A stretch of 64,000 nt of DNA from Diplodia intermedia (Eukaryota; Ascomycota; Dothideomycetes; Botryosphaeriales; Botryosphaeriaceae). How positions within the stretch are numbered: position 1 is the first letter of the stretch; each line of letters begins with the position of its first letter. Shown piece after piece: positions 53,581-64,000 of this stretch. The notes beneath the pieces were generated by a model. It did no database searches and was not told the origin of the DNA. It saw nothing but the letters and a program-made list of their open reading frames with translations. The DNA is taken from NCBI GenBank assembly GCA_021495925.1, contig JAKEKT010000021.1:124001-188000 (forward strand), written 5' to 3'. The position numbers were made by a program, and so were the translations under genes.

Positions 53581-56157
53581 CTACGCGCTGCCTGTCGTCG
53601 ACGGCGCCGACTCGCTTCCCTCAGCACCCTCCTTGGGCCTGTCCCACGTGCGTATATGCCCTGGATATGGACGGCTGGTCAGCATCTAGATCTACACTCG
53701 GCAGCGCAGCCGCTACGGCAGCGGCGGGTTCCTGCACGCGAGTGGGCCGTATCGGTACGGCCCAACGCCGCTAGGCAGGCAGATAAGCGCGAAGAAATCT
53801 TTGTCTCACCGTTCTCGCAGGAGGTCAGGATGCAATCTTCCTCGAACCCAAGCCAGCAAAGTGGGTGCTCGTCAACGGATTTTGCCTGCGCACACCGGTT
53901 GCGTTAGCTCCGGCTGTTCTGCTGCTGCCGGGCCGCTCGCTAGGCCCGGCGCGAATGCCTTGCTCACCATCACCGGCGGTAACATGGCCGTTCGGGCCCG
54001 AGGCTCGACAGGGTGCACCACCTGCTCGCCGCCGTCCGCGCTGCCCGCCGTGAGATTCGAGTCCGACCGCAGCCGCGTGGTCGAGCTGTCCGCCCGGGTT
54101 CGGGGCTGCGGGAGGTGCGACGAGATGCTGCCTCTTGCGCGGACTGATGCCTGTGACTCGCAGCACCCGTTAGCAGAGCCTCCACTGAAACTGTCTCGAA
54201 TATGTGGATCTGCACGGGGCCATACCGCTCGTGGCCTGTGCAGCATGCCGACGCTGAAGTCCCACAGCAGAAGCCTGCAGTCCTCCCCAACGCTGCCAAA
54301 TCGGTAGTTGCGATCATCGCACCGCCACGGGTCGAAGGCTACACCCGAGACCCACGAGTTGTGCCCTTGGCAGCGTGCAACGAGCGTGCTGTCTTCCAGC
54401 GACCAGATGGACACGAGGTCGTCCTGCCCGCCCGTCACCATGTACCTCCCGTCCGGCGACCAGCACACGCAGATCAGCCCCCCGTAGTAGCTGCTGAAAA
54501 CGTCGAGGAGCCTGCGAGCACATTAGCGGGTGCCGGACCCACGCAGGGGCGGTGTCTACGCACTGCTCCTTCAAATAATCGATGATGCGTAGCGAGCCGT
54601 CCTCCGACACGATCGCCAGATGCCTGTTGTCCGGCGAAAATGCAAACGCGTTGATCTTGGTGCTCGAGACCTTCCAGACCGCCACCGGGTTGCTTTTCTG
54701 GTTCCTTGATTGGACCGACTTCTTGATATGCAGTGACGTGCTCTGGCCCTTGTCGCTCGGCGCCCTCTCATTTTGCAGCGTCTCCTCAGGTACGAATGGC
54801 GCGTCCTCCTTTTCCTTGTCGTATACCACCAACGTCCCATCCATGTGGGCCGCAACAAACAGATTGTCCGAATTCGGCAGCCAGCGGATCTCTGAAACTG
54901 CGCTTCCATTAATAGCTCCCTACAGCGAGTCAGTCAATATCCGTTTGTCTCTTATCATCTGGGAAGCCTCCTCTCTGACTTTCACATGCCGCTGGACACC
55001 CACGGTTCATCGGATATGCAAAGACGCGTGGAATCTAGAAGAACGGGCGCAAGTCGACCATGCAAGTGAACCACTCATCCCTTATCGAGTTTCACTCCCG
55101 CTGGCTTCCGCTCTTCCGATCTCCCGCTCTTATGCGATGTCCCCGAAAGCAGCTGGCCAATGGTCGCGAGAGGAGGCCACGGCGTGCAGTAGTTCTTACG
55201 TTCTTGTTGATGCGGGCGTACTTCTGCGACATTGGCTCGTACCATATTATGTCGCCCGTCGAGAAACCCATGACGATATCGATATGGTTGCTGGTTTTCG
55301 TGACCCTATTTACGTCATGACACAGCGCATGTGCTTTCGTGAATAGAATCTTGGTCAAATGCTCGTCCTGTTTCCATGTGAGCCTTCCACAACACGGCGA
55401 CTGGGCCGTCTCCGACCAACCTTGTTAGTAGCAGAAAGATCCAGCCACTGCAGCGCTCTGTTCACATTTGCGAATGCCATTAACCCGTCCGCAGCCCTCT
55501 CCTGTAAGCGCTTTTGTAGAGCCTCGTGAGGAATAACTCTTGATACAAATGACGAATTGCTTTTAATAATATTGTTTTTGGGTTTCCGCCGCTTCAACGG
55601 ATCTTTGGATTCCTTGCCGTTAGGCATGAGGAGGGCTGGATTGCCCTCTCCAAAGGAAGGAACCGAGCCGAATCCATTGGTTCTCGTATATGGCGAGCTG
55701 AAGTCGCTGCCGGCGCTGTGTGATTCGTGGGGGCTTTCTGCGATGCTTGGGGGCACACCGGACAGGGCGCTGGTAGTGGTGTTGGAGCGTTGCAACCGGG
55801 GAAATTGGCTCGGCCGCGGGGAAAGTATCGTCAGGGAAAGCTTGGTCCCTGCGGAAGGGGGCGAGGGCGTCGTCGCCAGCGGGTTCGGGTTATGGACGGG
55901 CGCTTCGGAAGGATGGGGAGGTGGGGTCGCGAGGTGAAGGCTGTCTTTCAAGACGTAGGTACCTGGCATGGTAAAACAATAAGCAGGCAGCGAGGCGCAA
56001 GAGATGGGGAGCGCGCATTACCTTCGCCGACCACCAGTTGATGTTCAGGGCCCGTGGGGTGACTGAGCACGTTGTTCGTCTCGATGACTGGCTGTCCTGG
56101 CATCCCCAAGCCATACTGGCTGCTCGGGAAGCGCGGGGGAGGGGGCAGCACGAACAT
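53581..56157 (-). CDS. creC: Carbon catabolite repression WD40 protein CreC
   Basis: Nine exons (56022-56157, 55421-55962, 55200-55367, 54564-54919, 54226-54511, 53968-54150, 53810-53885, 53581-53660) - eight blocks listed, all joins in phase - close to 608 residues. The opening MFVLPPPPRFPSSQYGLGMPG, the PTGPEHQLVVGEGTYVLKD segment and the middle LTKILFTKAH, GFSTGDIIWYEPMSQKYARINKN are diagnostic of CreC. WD40 repeats follow (INAFAFSPDNRHLAIVSEDGSL, CVCWSPDGRYMVTGGQDDLVSIWSL, DPWRCDDRNYRFGSVGEDCRLLLWDFSVG), ending with HPLCWLGFEEDCILTSCENGHIRTWDRP. CreC stabilises the deubiquitinase CreB (human WDR20/USP12-46 equivalent) and is needed for carbon repression. The correct count is eight exons and seven introns. 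The 280-nt intron (54920-55199) is unusually long here. Confidence 0.93.
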
Positions 56158-56803
56158 GTCGCCGTCCTCTGCGCAAGTTCACCCTTATCGGTTGATGCCC
56201 AGCGCCAATGGGAGGCGTGCGATCCACGGCGGTGGCACTGCGACGCTCACACGTTCAGCAACGTGCATAAGCTCTGGGGTTTGTGGCGCGCGGCGCGAGC
56301 GGTGGTCGCGGGAGGTGAGAGTTAGCACCCTGGGCAGGGCGGTCGCATATGAATCAGGACGGACGGGCGGCGATGATGTAGGAACACGATCTCGACGTGT
56401 GGGAGTGTGGGGAGGCGTGCGCACGCGCCGCAATGTCCGGGCCGTCAGCTGGAGGAGCGGCTAAATGCGAAGGGCGAGCGGCGTGGACATGTCACAGAGG
56501 CGAGAGAGGCACTGTAGGGGATGGAGGCGGCCTGCGCGAGACCAGCGGCCGGTGGCTCCAAGCGCGCAATCACCGCGGAGCTCGGGACTGAGCGCGATGC
56601 CGCAGTAGGCTTCCAAGTCGCTTGGCCCGAGTCGCGGCCCTGGCATTGGAGTTGATGCTGGGCCCACCGGCGCGGTAACGCTAAAAAAAGCGGGGACCCA
56701 GCGAACCAAAGGAAGCTGCGTCAGACTCGGCGAAGCTCCAGCACCGCGTAACGCGTTGCGGCTCCGTCTTCGATAGCCTCTTCATCAACAATGCGCCTGC
56801 ACC
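56158..56803. promoter_or_regulatory. Divergent promoter region of creC and GEM1
   Basis: The starts of creC (minus) and GEM1 (plus) are 646 bp apart in opposite directions, so both promoters lie here. No motif can be named with confidence and no gene is seen. Confidence 0.55.
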
Positions 56804-58795
56804 ATGGCAACCGTTCGCATTTGTGTCTGCGGTGACGAGGGCACCGGTACGCGTGCCTCGCGCTCCTTTCAGCAACCCATAGCTTGCTGACCACAATCCT
56901 CAGGGAAGAGCTCGCTCATCACCTCCCTCGTCAAGGACGTCTTTGTCCCGAAGATCCAGAGCGTGCTCCCGCCGGTGACACTGCCGCCTACGCTGGGCAC
57001 CCCGGAGAATGTTACCACTACCGTCGTCGACACCTCCGCCCTGCCGCAGGACCGCGACAAGCTCCGTAAGGAGCTTCGCAAGTCCAATGTCATTCTTCTC
57101 GTCTACTCGGACCATTATAGCTATGAAAGGGTTGCGCTCTTCTGGATGCCCTACTTCCGCTCGCTCGGGGTGAACGTGCCGGTGGTCCTCTGTGCCAACA
57201 AGTCTGATCTACAGACAAATGGAAGCACCTCGCAGGTGGTGGCCGATGAGATGCTGCCGGTGATGAACGAGTTCAAGGAGATCGATTCGTGCATCCGTAC
57301 AAGTGCCAAAGAGCACCATAACATAAACGAGGTCTTCTTCCTCTGTCAGAAGGCGGTCACGCATCCGATTGCTCCTCTCTACGACTCTAAGGAAGCGAAC
57401 CTCAAGCCAGCTGCGGTGGCAGCTCTACGTCGGATATTCTATCTTTCTGACAGGGATCAGGATGGCTACCTTAATGACACCGAGATGCACGCATTCCAGT
57501 TGAAGTGCTTCGAAAAACCGTTGTCTGAGGATGACCTCATGAATATCAAGCGGTCAATACAGAAAGTGTCTCCGGAATCTGCCAGTGAGAAGGGCATCGA
57601 CGAGAAAGGGTTCTTGCTGCTGCACAAAATCTTCGCTGAGAAAGGGCGTCATGAAACAATCTGGATCATTCTGCGGAAATACCACTATACTGACAGCTTG
57701 AGTCTCAAGGACACGTTTCTGCACCCCAAGTTTGATGTTCCTCAGTACTCCTCTGCGGAGCTGAGCCCTGCTGGCTACCGGTTCTTCGTCGATCTATTTC
57801 TCCTCCACGACAAAGACAACGACGGCGGCCTTAACGATGCCGAATTATCAGCTCTGTTCCTGCCTACGCCTGGCCCACCTCCGTCCTGGGTCGATTCGGC
57901 GTTTCCGTCGTGCACAGTACGCAACGAAGCTGGGTACATTACACTTCAAGGCTGGCTTGCACAGTGGAGCATGACAACCTTTGAGGAACCGAAAACCACG
58001 CTTGAATATCTTGCCTACCTTGGGTTTGAGAGCTCAGATCGTGGCGGCACTACTGCAGCACTCAAGGTTACGAAGGCACGCAAGAGGCGCAATCGCCCTG
58101 GTCGAGTCGAGCGGAACGTGGTACTTTGCTACGTCCTCGGCGCAAGCGGCAGTGGCAAGAGCTCGCTGCTAAATGCGTTCCTGAATAGGCCGTTCAGTAC
58201 GATGCACTACCCTACAATCAAGCCGCACTCGGCGGTGAACAGCGTCGAGCTTCAGGGAGGAAAGCAGTGCTACTTGATTCTGGAAGAGCTTGGAGAACTC
58301 GAGCCTGCGATATTGGAGAACCAAGCCAAACTCGACGCGTGCGATCTCCTCTGCTATACGTACGATTCAAGCGACCCAGATAGCTTCGACTACATCGTGC
58401 AGCTGCGAAAGAAATATCCACACCTGGACGGTCTGCCGGCCGTCTACACAGCGCTGAAGGCCGACCAAGACAAGGCCATGCAGCGGACCGAGATGCAACC
58501 GGACGAGCACACAAGTGCGTTGAACATGGCGGCACCGCTCCACATATCAGTGACGTGGAACACCATCTCCGAATTCTTCGTACACGTGAGTATCATCCTC
58601 CTGTTGGTGTGAAACAGATGACTGAAACAGCAGAACGCCCAGCTTGCCGAATGCGCTACGCATCCATCTACCGCATTTCCCAAGTCGGACGAGGAGCCGG
58701 TGGACAACACCAGTTTGTATTTGGCATTGGGCGCCACGATCTGCGCCGCAGCCGCATTCGTGTTCATTTGGAGGAAGAACTCGACGGTTGCCTGA
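56804..58795 (+). CDS. GEM1: Mitochondrial Rho GTPase Gem1 (Miro)
   Basis: Exons 56804-56846, 56904-58585 and 58634-58795 close to 628 residues. The first GTPase domain has the P-loop GDEGTGKSSL (residues 10-19, split by the first intron), VDTSALPQDR and NKSD. Two EF-hands follow: DRDQDGYLNDTE (about 197) and DKDNDGGLNDAE (about 317). The second GTPase domain starts at LGASGSGKSSLLN (about 426). A single tail-anchor helix (LYLALGATICAAAAFVFIW) precedes basic residues at the C-terminus, placing it in the outer mitochondrial membrane. In yeast Gem1 regulates the ERMES contact sites and mitochondrial inheritance. The last acceptor is CAGCAG, so a one-residue choice (extra Gln) remains. Confidence 0.95.
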
Positions 58796-59960
58796 ACTAA
58801 AACGAAGCCGATGCGAGGTACGGTGTTCGTGCGGACGTCTTTGCTGGGCGTGAAGAGCTCGGACGGCGCATGACGACTTGCATCCCCCTGTCATTTTACG
58901 GCTTACAGAACTCTCCTCTTTTCTGAAGCGGCTCGTCTGACGCTGAGCTGCGTGCTATAAATAAAATCACTGCTTGGGCGCGGTAGATGGACTAGGTACA
59001 TGGCGGGGAGCATGCGGTACACAAGTAATTTCAGTATTTCAGCCGTCGATGGTGATATTCCGCATAGGCGAGCGAGCTTCCAATGACGTGCGGCGGCCGA
59101 CGCGCCCAGCAACGCGGCGGCTGCACGCGGAACAATGGGGCTATTCCAGAACGAAGCCAGTGCGGAAGGGGGCTTGACGCCAGCCCGTTGGGAGGCGGAG
59201 GCCGGGCACGCATCGTCAGTAGTCCGGGAGGCGCGTGGTCGTTTGGGATGCTGTCTGGATCGGCTCGAGCAGGGCGCCTGACAGCGCGCCAGGGAGCCGT
59301 GGTGATAAGGTTGGAGCGCGGCGGATCGGGCCCGCGAGCCAAAAACCGCAGGCTGCGCCTCTGAGGCGTGTTTTGCGCTGCGCAAGGCGATCAGGCCGCA
59401 AATTGCACGCGGCCGCTCTCCTCAGCTCAGGGTTGTGCGGGGAGCGCGCGCTGTGGGGGCGCTGATCCAATAACACATCACGACAGCTCTGCGGATTAAG
59501 CGCTAGCGGCTGTCTCGCAGCCACACTCGCGGTGGACGTGGATAGCGAGGCGCCCGGAGGGGCGCAAGGCTGCGTCCTGTGAGGCCGTTCCGTGCAGTCT
59601 CCGTGCAGTCGGGCATAGCAGAATAAGCGATGTAGTCACTAGCGGCGACTTGGACATCGGGCCTGAGCTGTCACCCCCGAACCGCCCGATCTAAAGTCTC
59701 GCAGGGCCTCTGTAAGCACCGCCGCCTGTTGTTCGCAGCAGCCCGAGCAGAGCCACGCCCCAAGCTGCTCCTCTTGCACCGCGCCGGACATGCCCAGCAG
59801 CCTGAGCTCCTGTCGCCCGCTCGATCCATGAACATCGCCCGCGCATCCCACCGCCGCCCCCTGTGAACCTGTTGTCGCCGAGGCTCGTTGCGACGAGGAT
59901 CTGCATTCCTCGAGCAGCTATGCAGGTTGGTCCTCCCGCTGCCCGTTGCCCGCGCTCCCA
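58796..59960. other. Intergenic, tandem plus-strand genes
   Basis: This 1.17-kb stretch holds the GEM1 3' region and the promoter of the ZDS-family gene. It has no recognisable gene. An ATG at 59920 could belong to a short first exon of the ZDS gene. Confidence 0.5.
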
Positions 59961-62900
59961 ATGCAGGACCCAGATTACACAGCAGCAGCACCACGCCTCA
60001 GCCCCGACGGCGACCGCGCTGGGCCGCCACACCCTCCTCTCGCCGCTCCCTGTCTTCGCAAACGTATGCTAACCGCTCCACACCACGCTTCTCAGACGTC
60101 CCCGAGACCCGGCTCTAAGAGAGCGCTGGAACTGGAGCGCTTGTACGAAGCTCGCCGAGGCCATGCGCCGCAAATCTCCATCAGCGACGACAGCCACCAC
60201 ATCACCGAAGCCATTGGAGACATGTACGGCGAGAATGAATACCACCGGAGCGAATCCCGGCCCTTGAGCTTCATCAGCTCGCCCACCAGCGAGACGTTCG
60301 ACCTGAGTCCCTCCTTTCCCTCCTCGCCCAACCCGCTCGAGCGCGCCTCCTCCAACGAGAACAAGCACCACGCAAATGGCCAGCCGAGCTCTCCGCAGAT
60401 GCTCTCGCCCCTCAGCGACCGCAGCGACTCCTTCGACCGCTCCTCCGTCTCCCCGCCACGCCTCAACCGCCAGAGCTCCGACACCGCCAGCCAGGCATTC
60501 GAGTTCCAAGACATCGACTCGCAGTCCAGCCCGGCCGCCGTGGCCCAGGAGCTGAGCAACCTACAAGCAATCAGGCGCATGTCCATGGACGTGCATGGCT
60601 CCGATCCCGACCTGCCCTCGTTCAGCGAAAGGGCGCCAATGCCACCTGCCTCGCCCACCCACGAGGACGACGAAGACGATCCCTCGCGCATGTTCTGGGT
60701 TCCGGCTCGAGTACACCCGGAATTGGCCCCCAAAGAGTTCAAGACGTTTATCGAGGAGAAGGTCCAGAAACACCGCCGGAGATCAGGAGATTCGGATTCT
60801 ATGCTCTCAGCAGACGGGCTGAGCCCGGAAGGCTCGGGTGGAGGACTACGGAGGAAGAAGTCGATGTTGTCTAAGCAGGTCGACGGACCGCACGGTTACC
60901 GAGATGGTGCTGAGCGCTTGGAAAGAAAGAGATCACAGGCTAGCGACCATGCTCACATGCCTACTCTGCACCAGCTTGAGGCCGTGGAAGAGGATGATCC
61001 AGCACAATTAATACGGCGCATGAGCTTGCGCGACTCCATGGATTCCGGGGTTGCCGGCGTCGAGAGCACCGGAGAAGACGACGTTCCCATACTTCCTGTC
61101 AAGCCTGCTGGCATCCTGAAGCGGTCCACGCGGACGAATTACAGACGTGGCAGCATACGCAAAGGCGAACGGGTTCCTTTCAGCCGGAGGATGGGGAAAC
61201 ACGGCGACACTGACACCGACGAGTCCCCTGTCTCGTCACCTGTCGCCCAGGAGCCAGAACCGAAAAGGGGAATTCAGAGAGTTCAGACGGAGCCAATTGC
61301 TTCGAAAGCTGATCAGCCAGAGAACTTCTCGCGCCCCACGCGGCTACGCTCCCAAGCTCAAGACCCCGATGCACCACAGGCCGAGCCTTCACGGCCCCGA
61401 TCCGCTGAAGACAGGCCCTCTAGCCCGCCCGAGCAACACCGTCAGACATCGCCTCCGCAACAAGACCAGCGAAGATACCACTCCCGCATTGCGTCAAACG
61501 GCCGTACGACTGCACTCCTTCCCGGTTATAATGTTCCTATCGACTCACCTGTCGTCTCTTCCACAGCAGCTCCGGTTCCCCAGATCGTCGAGACTCCTCC
61601 TGCGGCCTCTGACATTCCACCTCCGATACCAGCACAACACCCGGAACGCAAGTCCTCAAAGGTGAAAGTTGACCACACGGCATCACAGAATCACGCGCCC
61701 GTCAAAATGCCTCCACAGCCAGTCAGAGGCCTTCCTCCAGGACGACAGAGCTTGCGGGAGAAAGCAGAAAAAGCCCAAGCCAACAAAATTCCAAGTCAGT
61801 CCCTTGATGAAATGGCCTCACACCCCACAGCTATCCCTGGCCACACTAGCGCGACAAGATCCGACTCACTTGCAATCATTCCCACATTCGCAGATGAAAC
61901 GAAATCGGACAAGGGCGACAAAAAGTCCAGGAAAGCCGCCGCCGCCGCTGCCGCCGCCGACGACGACGACGAGGAATCCGGCGGCAGAAAGACCAGCTGG
62001 GGCTGGTTCTCGCGTAAGAACAAGGAGAAGGAAGAAGAGGAAGAGCGCGAAAAGAAGGACAAGGAGGAGAAGGAGCATAAGAAGACCAAGTCAAAGCTCA
62101 CCAAATCCGCTGACAAGTCACACGACAAGCACGACAAGCATGACAAGCACGAGAAGAAGGACAACACGCGTTTGGATGTATTGCAGACTTCGATCGACGA
62201 TGGACGTGGACGAGAAAGCCTTGTCCTCGACCGCAGCAGCGTTAAGCTTGACGAAGAGCGCCAGAAGACGAGCAGCCGGAAAACTTCGAGCGAAAAGAAG
62301 GAGAAGGAGGGCCTGTTCTCGTCAATCTTTGGAGGCAAGACGAAGAAGGGTGAAAAGGAGCCTCACGGAAGCAGCAAGAAGGCAATTTCAGCGCGTGGCC
62401 TATCTCCCGACCCCCCGCAGCGCGTGCTCCGCCCGGACATCGACTACAATTGGACCCGATTCTCCATCCTTGAGGAGCGTGCCATTTACCGCATGGCGCA
62501 TATCAAGCTTGCCAATCCTCGCCGAGAGCTTTATTCCCAGGTATTACTCAGCAACTTCATGTACTCATATCTCGCCAAGGTTCAGCAGATGCATCCGCAC
62601 ATTCAAATCGGCCAGTCGGCGGCTCAGAAACAGCAACAACGGCTAGCCCAGGAGCAAAAGAAGAGGGAGGAAGAACAGCGCCGTCAGCAGCAGCAACAAC
62701 AGCCAGAGGAGTTCAAACAATACCAGATGTACCAGGATGTGAGTAGTAGTGTTGAGGTTGAGCGAGGATAGGTTAGTAACGTAGTGAACAGCAGCAAGCA
62801 CGAGTGGAGGCCAATGAAGGCACGTCTGAAGGTACGACATATCAACATGGAGAAAACCCGTATCCCAACGACTCCTCACACGCATCACAACACACACAGT

Positions 62901-63040
62901 ACAATAGAACGAACGGCCACGGATACAGTGTTTCGAGCGGGTCCAGTTACCTTGGCCAACCTGGAGCGCAGCAGCCACAGCAAACGGCGTACTATGGACC
63001 GCAGTACGACGAAGACGATGGTCGCAATGATATGTGGTAG
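59961..63040 (+). CDS. Zds1/2-family regulator with Zds C-terminal domain
   Basis: Exons 59961-62738 and 62792-63040 close to 1,008 residues. Most of the protein is disordered: serine/proline-rich, with a lysine/aspartate-rich stretch (HDKHDKHDKHEKK) near residues 715-735. The recognisable part is the Zds C-terminal domain at about residues 824-878: YNWTRFSILEERAIYRMAHIKLANPRRELYSQVLLSNFMYSYL. The conserved N-terminal patch RGHAPQISISDDSHH is also present. In yeast, Zds1/Zds2 bind PP2A-Cdc55 through this domain and control mitotic entry and exit and polarity. The start is uncertain: a branch site and acceptor (GCTAAC to CTCAG at 60095) inside the frame suggest a spliced start from ATG 59920, skipping 59926-60095, which would also stay in frame. 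Confidence 0.88.
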
Positions 63041-64000
63041 GAGAAGCATGAGCATTGACCGTTCACCACCAGTGTCAGCAGTGATGCTACGGGTGACGGG
63101 CCGGCGTTCTGGGAAGTGGATCATGACAGCGAGAAATTGGTTTTTGTTGATGGTATTTTGTGCAATGCATAGCGATCGGGATCATGCCTCATGGCCGCAG
63201 AGCTGGGAGATGAGAGGAGCCACGCGACCTTGGTTTCTTGTTGCTACTGCTTTCGTCTCTTCAGTTGCTATATCGCTCGCTACATCCCCCGTCGTCCCTC
63301 GGCTGCTTTATCCCCGCTCGAATCCGACTTCTCGATCCGAGATTCTCGCCACCATTTCGCCAGGAGGGTTTCATCTTGTGGCCAAATGGGGACAGACTTC
63401 TTGGTCTTTGCATCCCAAACGCACTCTGGTTGGTGAAGCGTGTTGCTCAATCTGTACGATAGCCTGTGCTTTTTTTTTTCCTTTTTTTTTCCAGTCTGTC
63501 CTGCTCTTTTTGCTTTTCACGTGGTGCTAAAAATGGTATTAGGGGAAGCCGAAGTCGGCCGAAGCTGTGAAATAAGTCTGGTTTTTCTCTTCTTCCACTC
63601 GTTCCTCCCCCATTTTATGCGGTCTTTTTTCGATTTTCATCTCCTCAGGCACATTTCCAATGGTTTCGACAAAGCGGGCGAAGGATTCAGTTGTTTCAGG
63701 CATGATGAGGGATGGTTTTACAGGATCATGGGAAACATTAGCGGGTGTTTGATAGAGAGAGTGTGTGTGTCAGAGAAGATTGGAGCATAGGTCGTGCGTT
63801 AAGTGCCTCATACGTTTTTCTCTCCGATTGATCTGACTGTTTCGGTGGTGGTGGTGGTGGTGGTGGTGGTGGGCAAAACTTTTAAGATGAAGCAATGGTA
63901 ATGTGTTCAAACACGTTTTTTCCTTCTTTCTTTCCTCTCGGGCACAAGGCATGATGCAGGGGCACTGATTCGCTGGGTTAAGCATGACAGCTAAGGTTGG
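63041..64000. other. 3' region of the ZDS gene and right edge
   Basis: No gene is recognised in the last 960 bases. T-rich tracts at 63470-63490 and a GTG microsatellite near 63844-63872 are present. Confidence 0.5.
63844..63872 (+). repeat. GGT microsatellite
   Basis: About nine GGT units in a row lie in the non-coding right edge. Simple sequence repeat, likely length-variable. Confidence 0.9.

Noticed and set aside
60064..60095. 32-nt intron (GTATGC...CTCAG) inside the ZDS open frame
   Set aside because: Too short for a fungal intron; if the acceptor is used, a donor further upstream is more likely.
1..64000. Secondary-metabolite cluster, transposon or defence system
   Set aside because: No polyketide, peptide synthetase, terpene, transposase, reverse transcriptase or NLR-type signatures were found in any reconstructed gene; nearly all genes are conserved housekeeping families.

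Overview
The window comes from the nuclear genome of a filamentous ascomycete (Pezizomycotina, most likely a dothideomycete; the class is an inference). The evidence is protein-coding genes with one to eight short GT-AG introns, CTAAC/CTAAT branch sites before the acceptors, GC-rich codon use, and fungus-specific families: CreC, a CreD-like arrestin, Hse1, Slm1, a Zds C-terminal domain and a DUF2433 phosphoesterase. I could rebuild 20 gene models, 19 complete in frame and one cut by the left edge. I recognised no transposon, tRNA, rRNA, CRISPR array or secondary-metabolite cluster.

Layout. 1-1537 (-): 5' part of an uncharacterised Q/RGG-rich protein. 2031-5593 (-): importin Kap123. 7260-9463 (+): DUF2433 phosphoesterase with an RGG tail. 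10380-14349 (+): NPC1/Ncr1 sterol transporter. 15392-17066 (+): Mn-type CDF transporter. 18601-19619 (-) and 19839-21310 (+): COQ5 and branched-chain keto acid dehydrogenase E1-alpha, head to head. 22294-23310 (-): KpsF/GutQ-like sugar-phosphate isomerase. 24690-25574 (-): histidine phosphatase. 27554-29606 (+): phospholipase B. 30339-32132 (+): DPH2. 32524-35842 (+): large cysteine-rich F-box protein. 36895-39265 (+): HSE1 (ESCRT-0). 40034-41167 (-) and 41355-42958 (+): IND1 and BFR2, head to head. 44083-45261 (+): CWC16/Saf4 splicing factor. 45607-47079 (-): cytosolic-looking GH18 hydrolase fused to a UBA domain. 47662-49351 (-): SLM1. 50069-52313 (-): CreD-like arrestin. 53581-56157 (-): CreC. 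56804-58795 (+): GEM1/Miro. 59961-63040 (+): ZDS-family protein.

Most genes are conserved housekeeping genes, and no single pathway unites the window. Three local themes stand out. First, the ubiquitin-linked genes lie between 32.5 and 56.2 kb: an F-box protein, Hse1 with its UIM, the GH18-UBA fusion, a PPxY arrestin and CreC. CreC and the CreD-like arrestin are immediate neighbours; in Aspergillus nidulans both act in the CreB/CreC deubiquitination network of carbon repression. Second, two divergent pairs share very short promoters and each includes a mitochondrial gene (COQ5/BCKDHA, 219 bp; IND1/BFR2, 187 bp). Third, several introns are a multiple of three long and lack in-frame stops, so their retention would give in-frame longer proteins.

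Exon borders were derived by hand from splice signals and reading-frame closure. Family names come from remembered conserved motifs, not from a database search.
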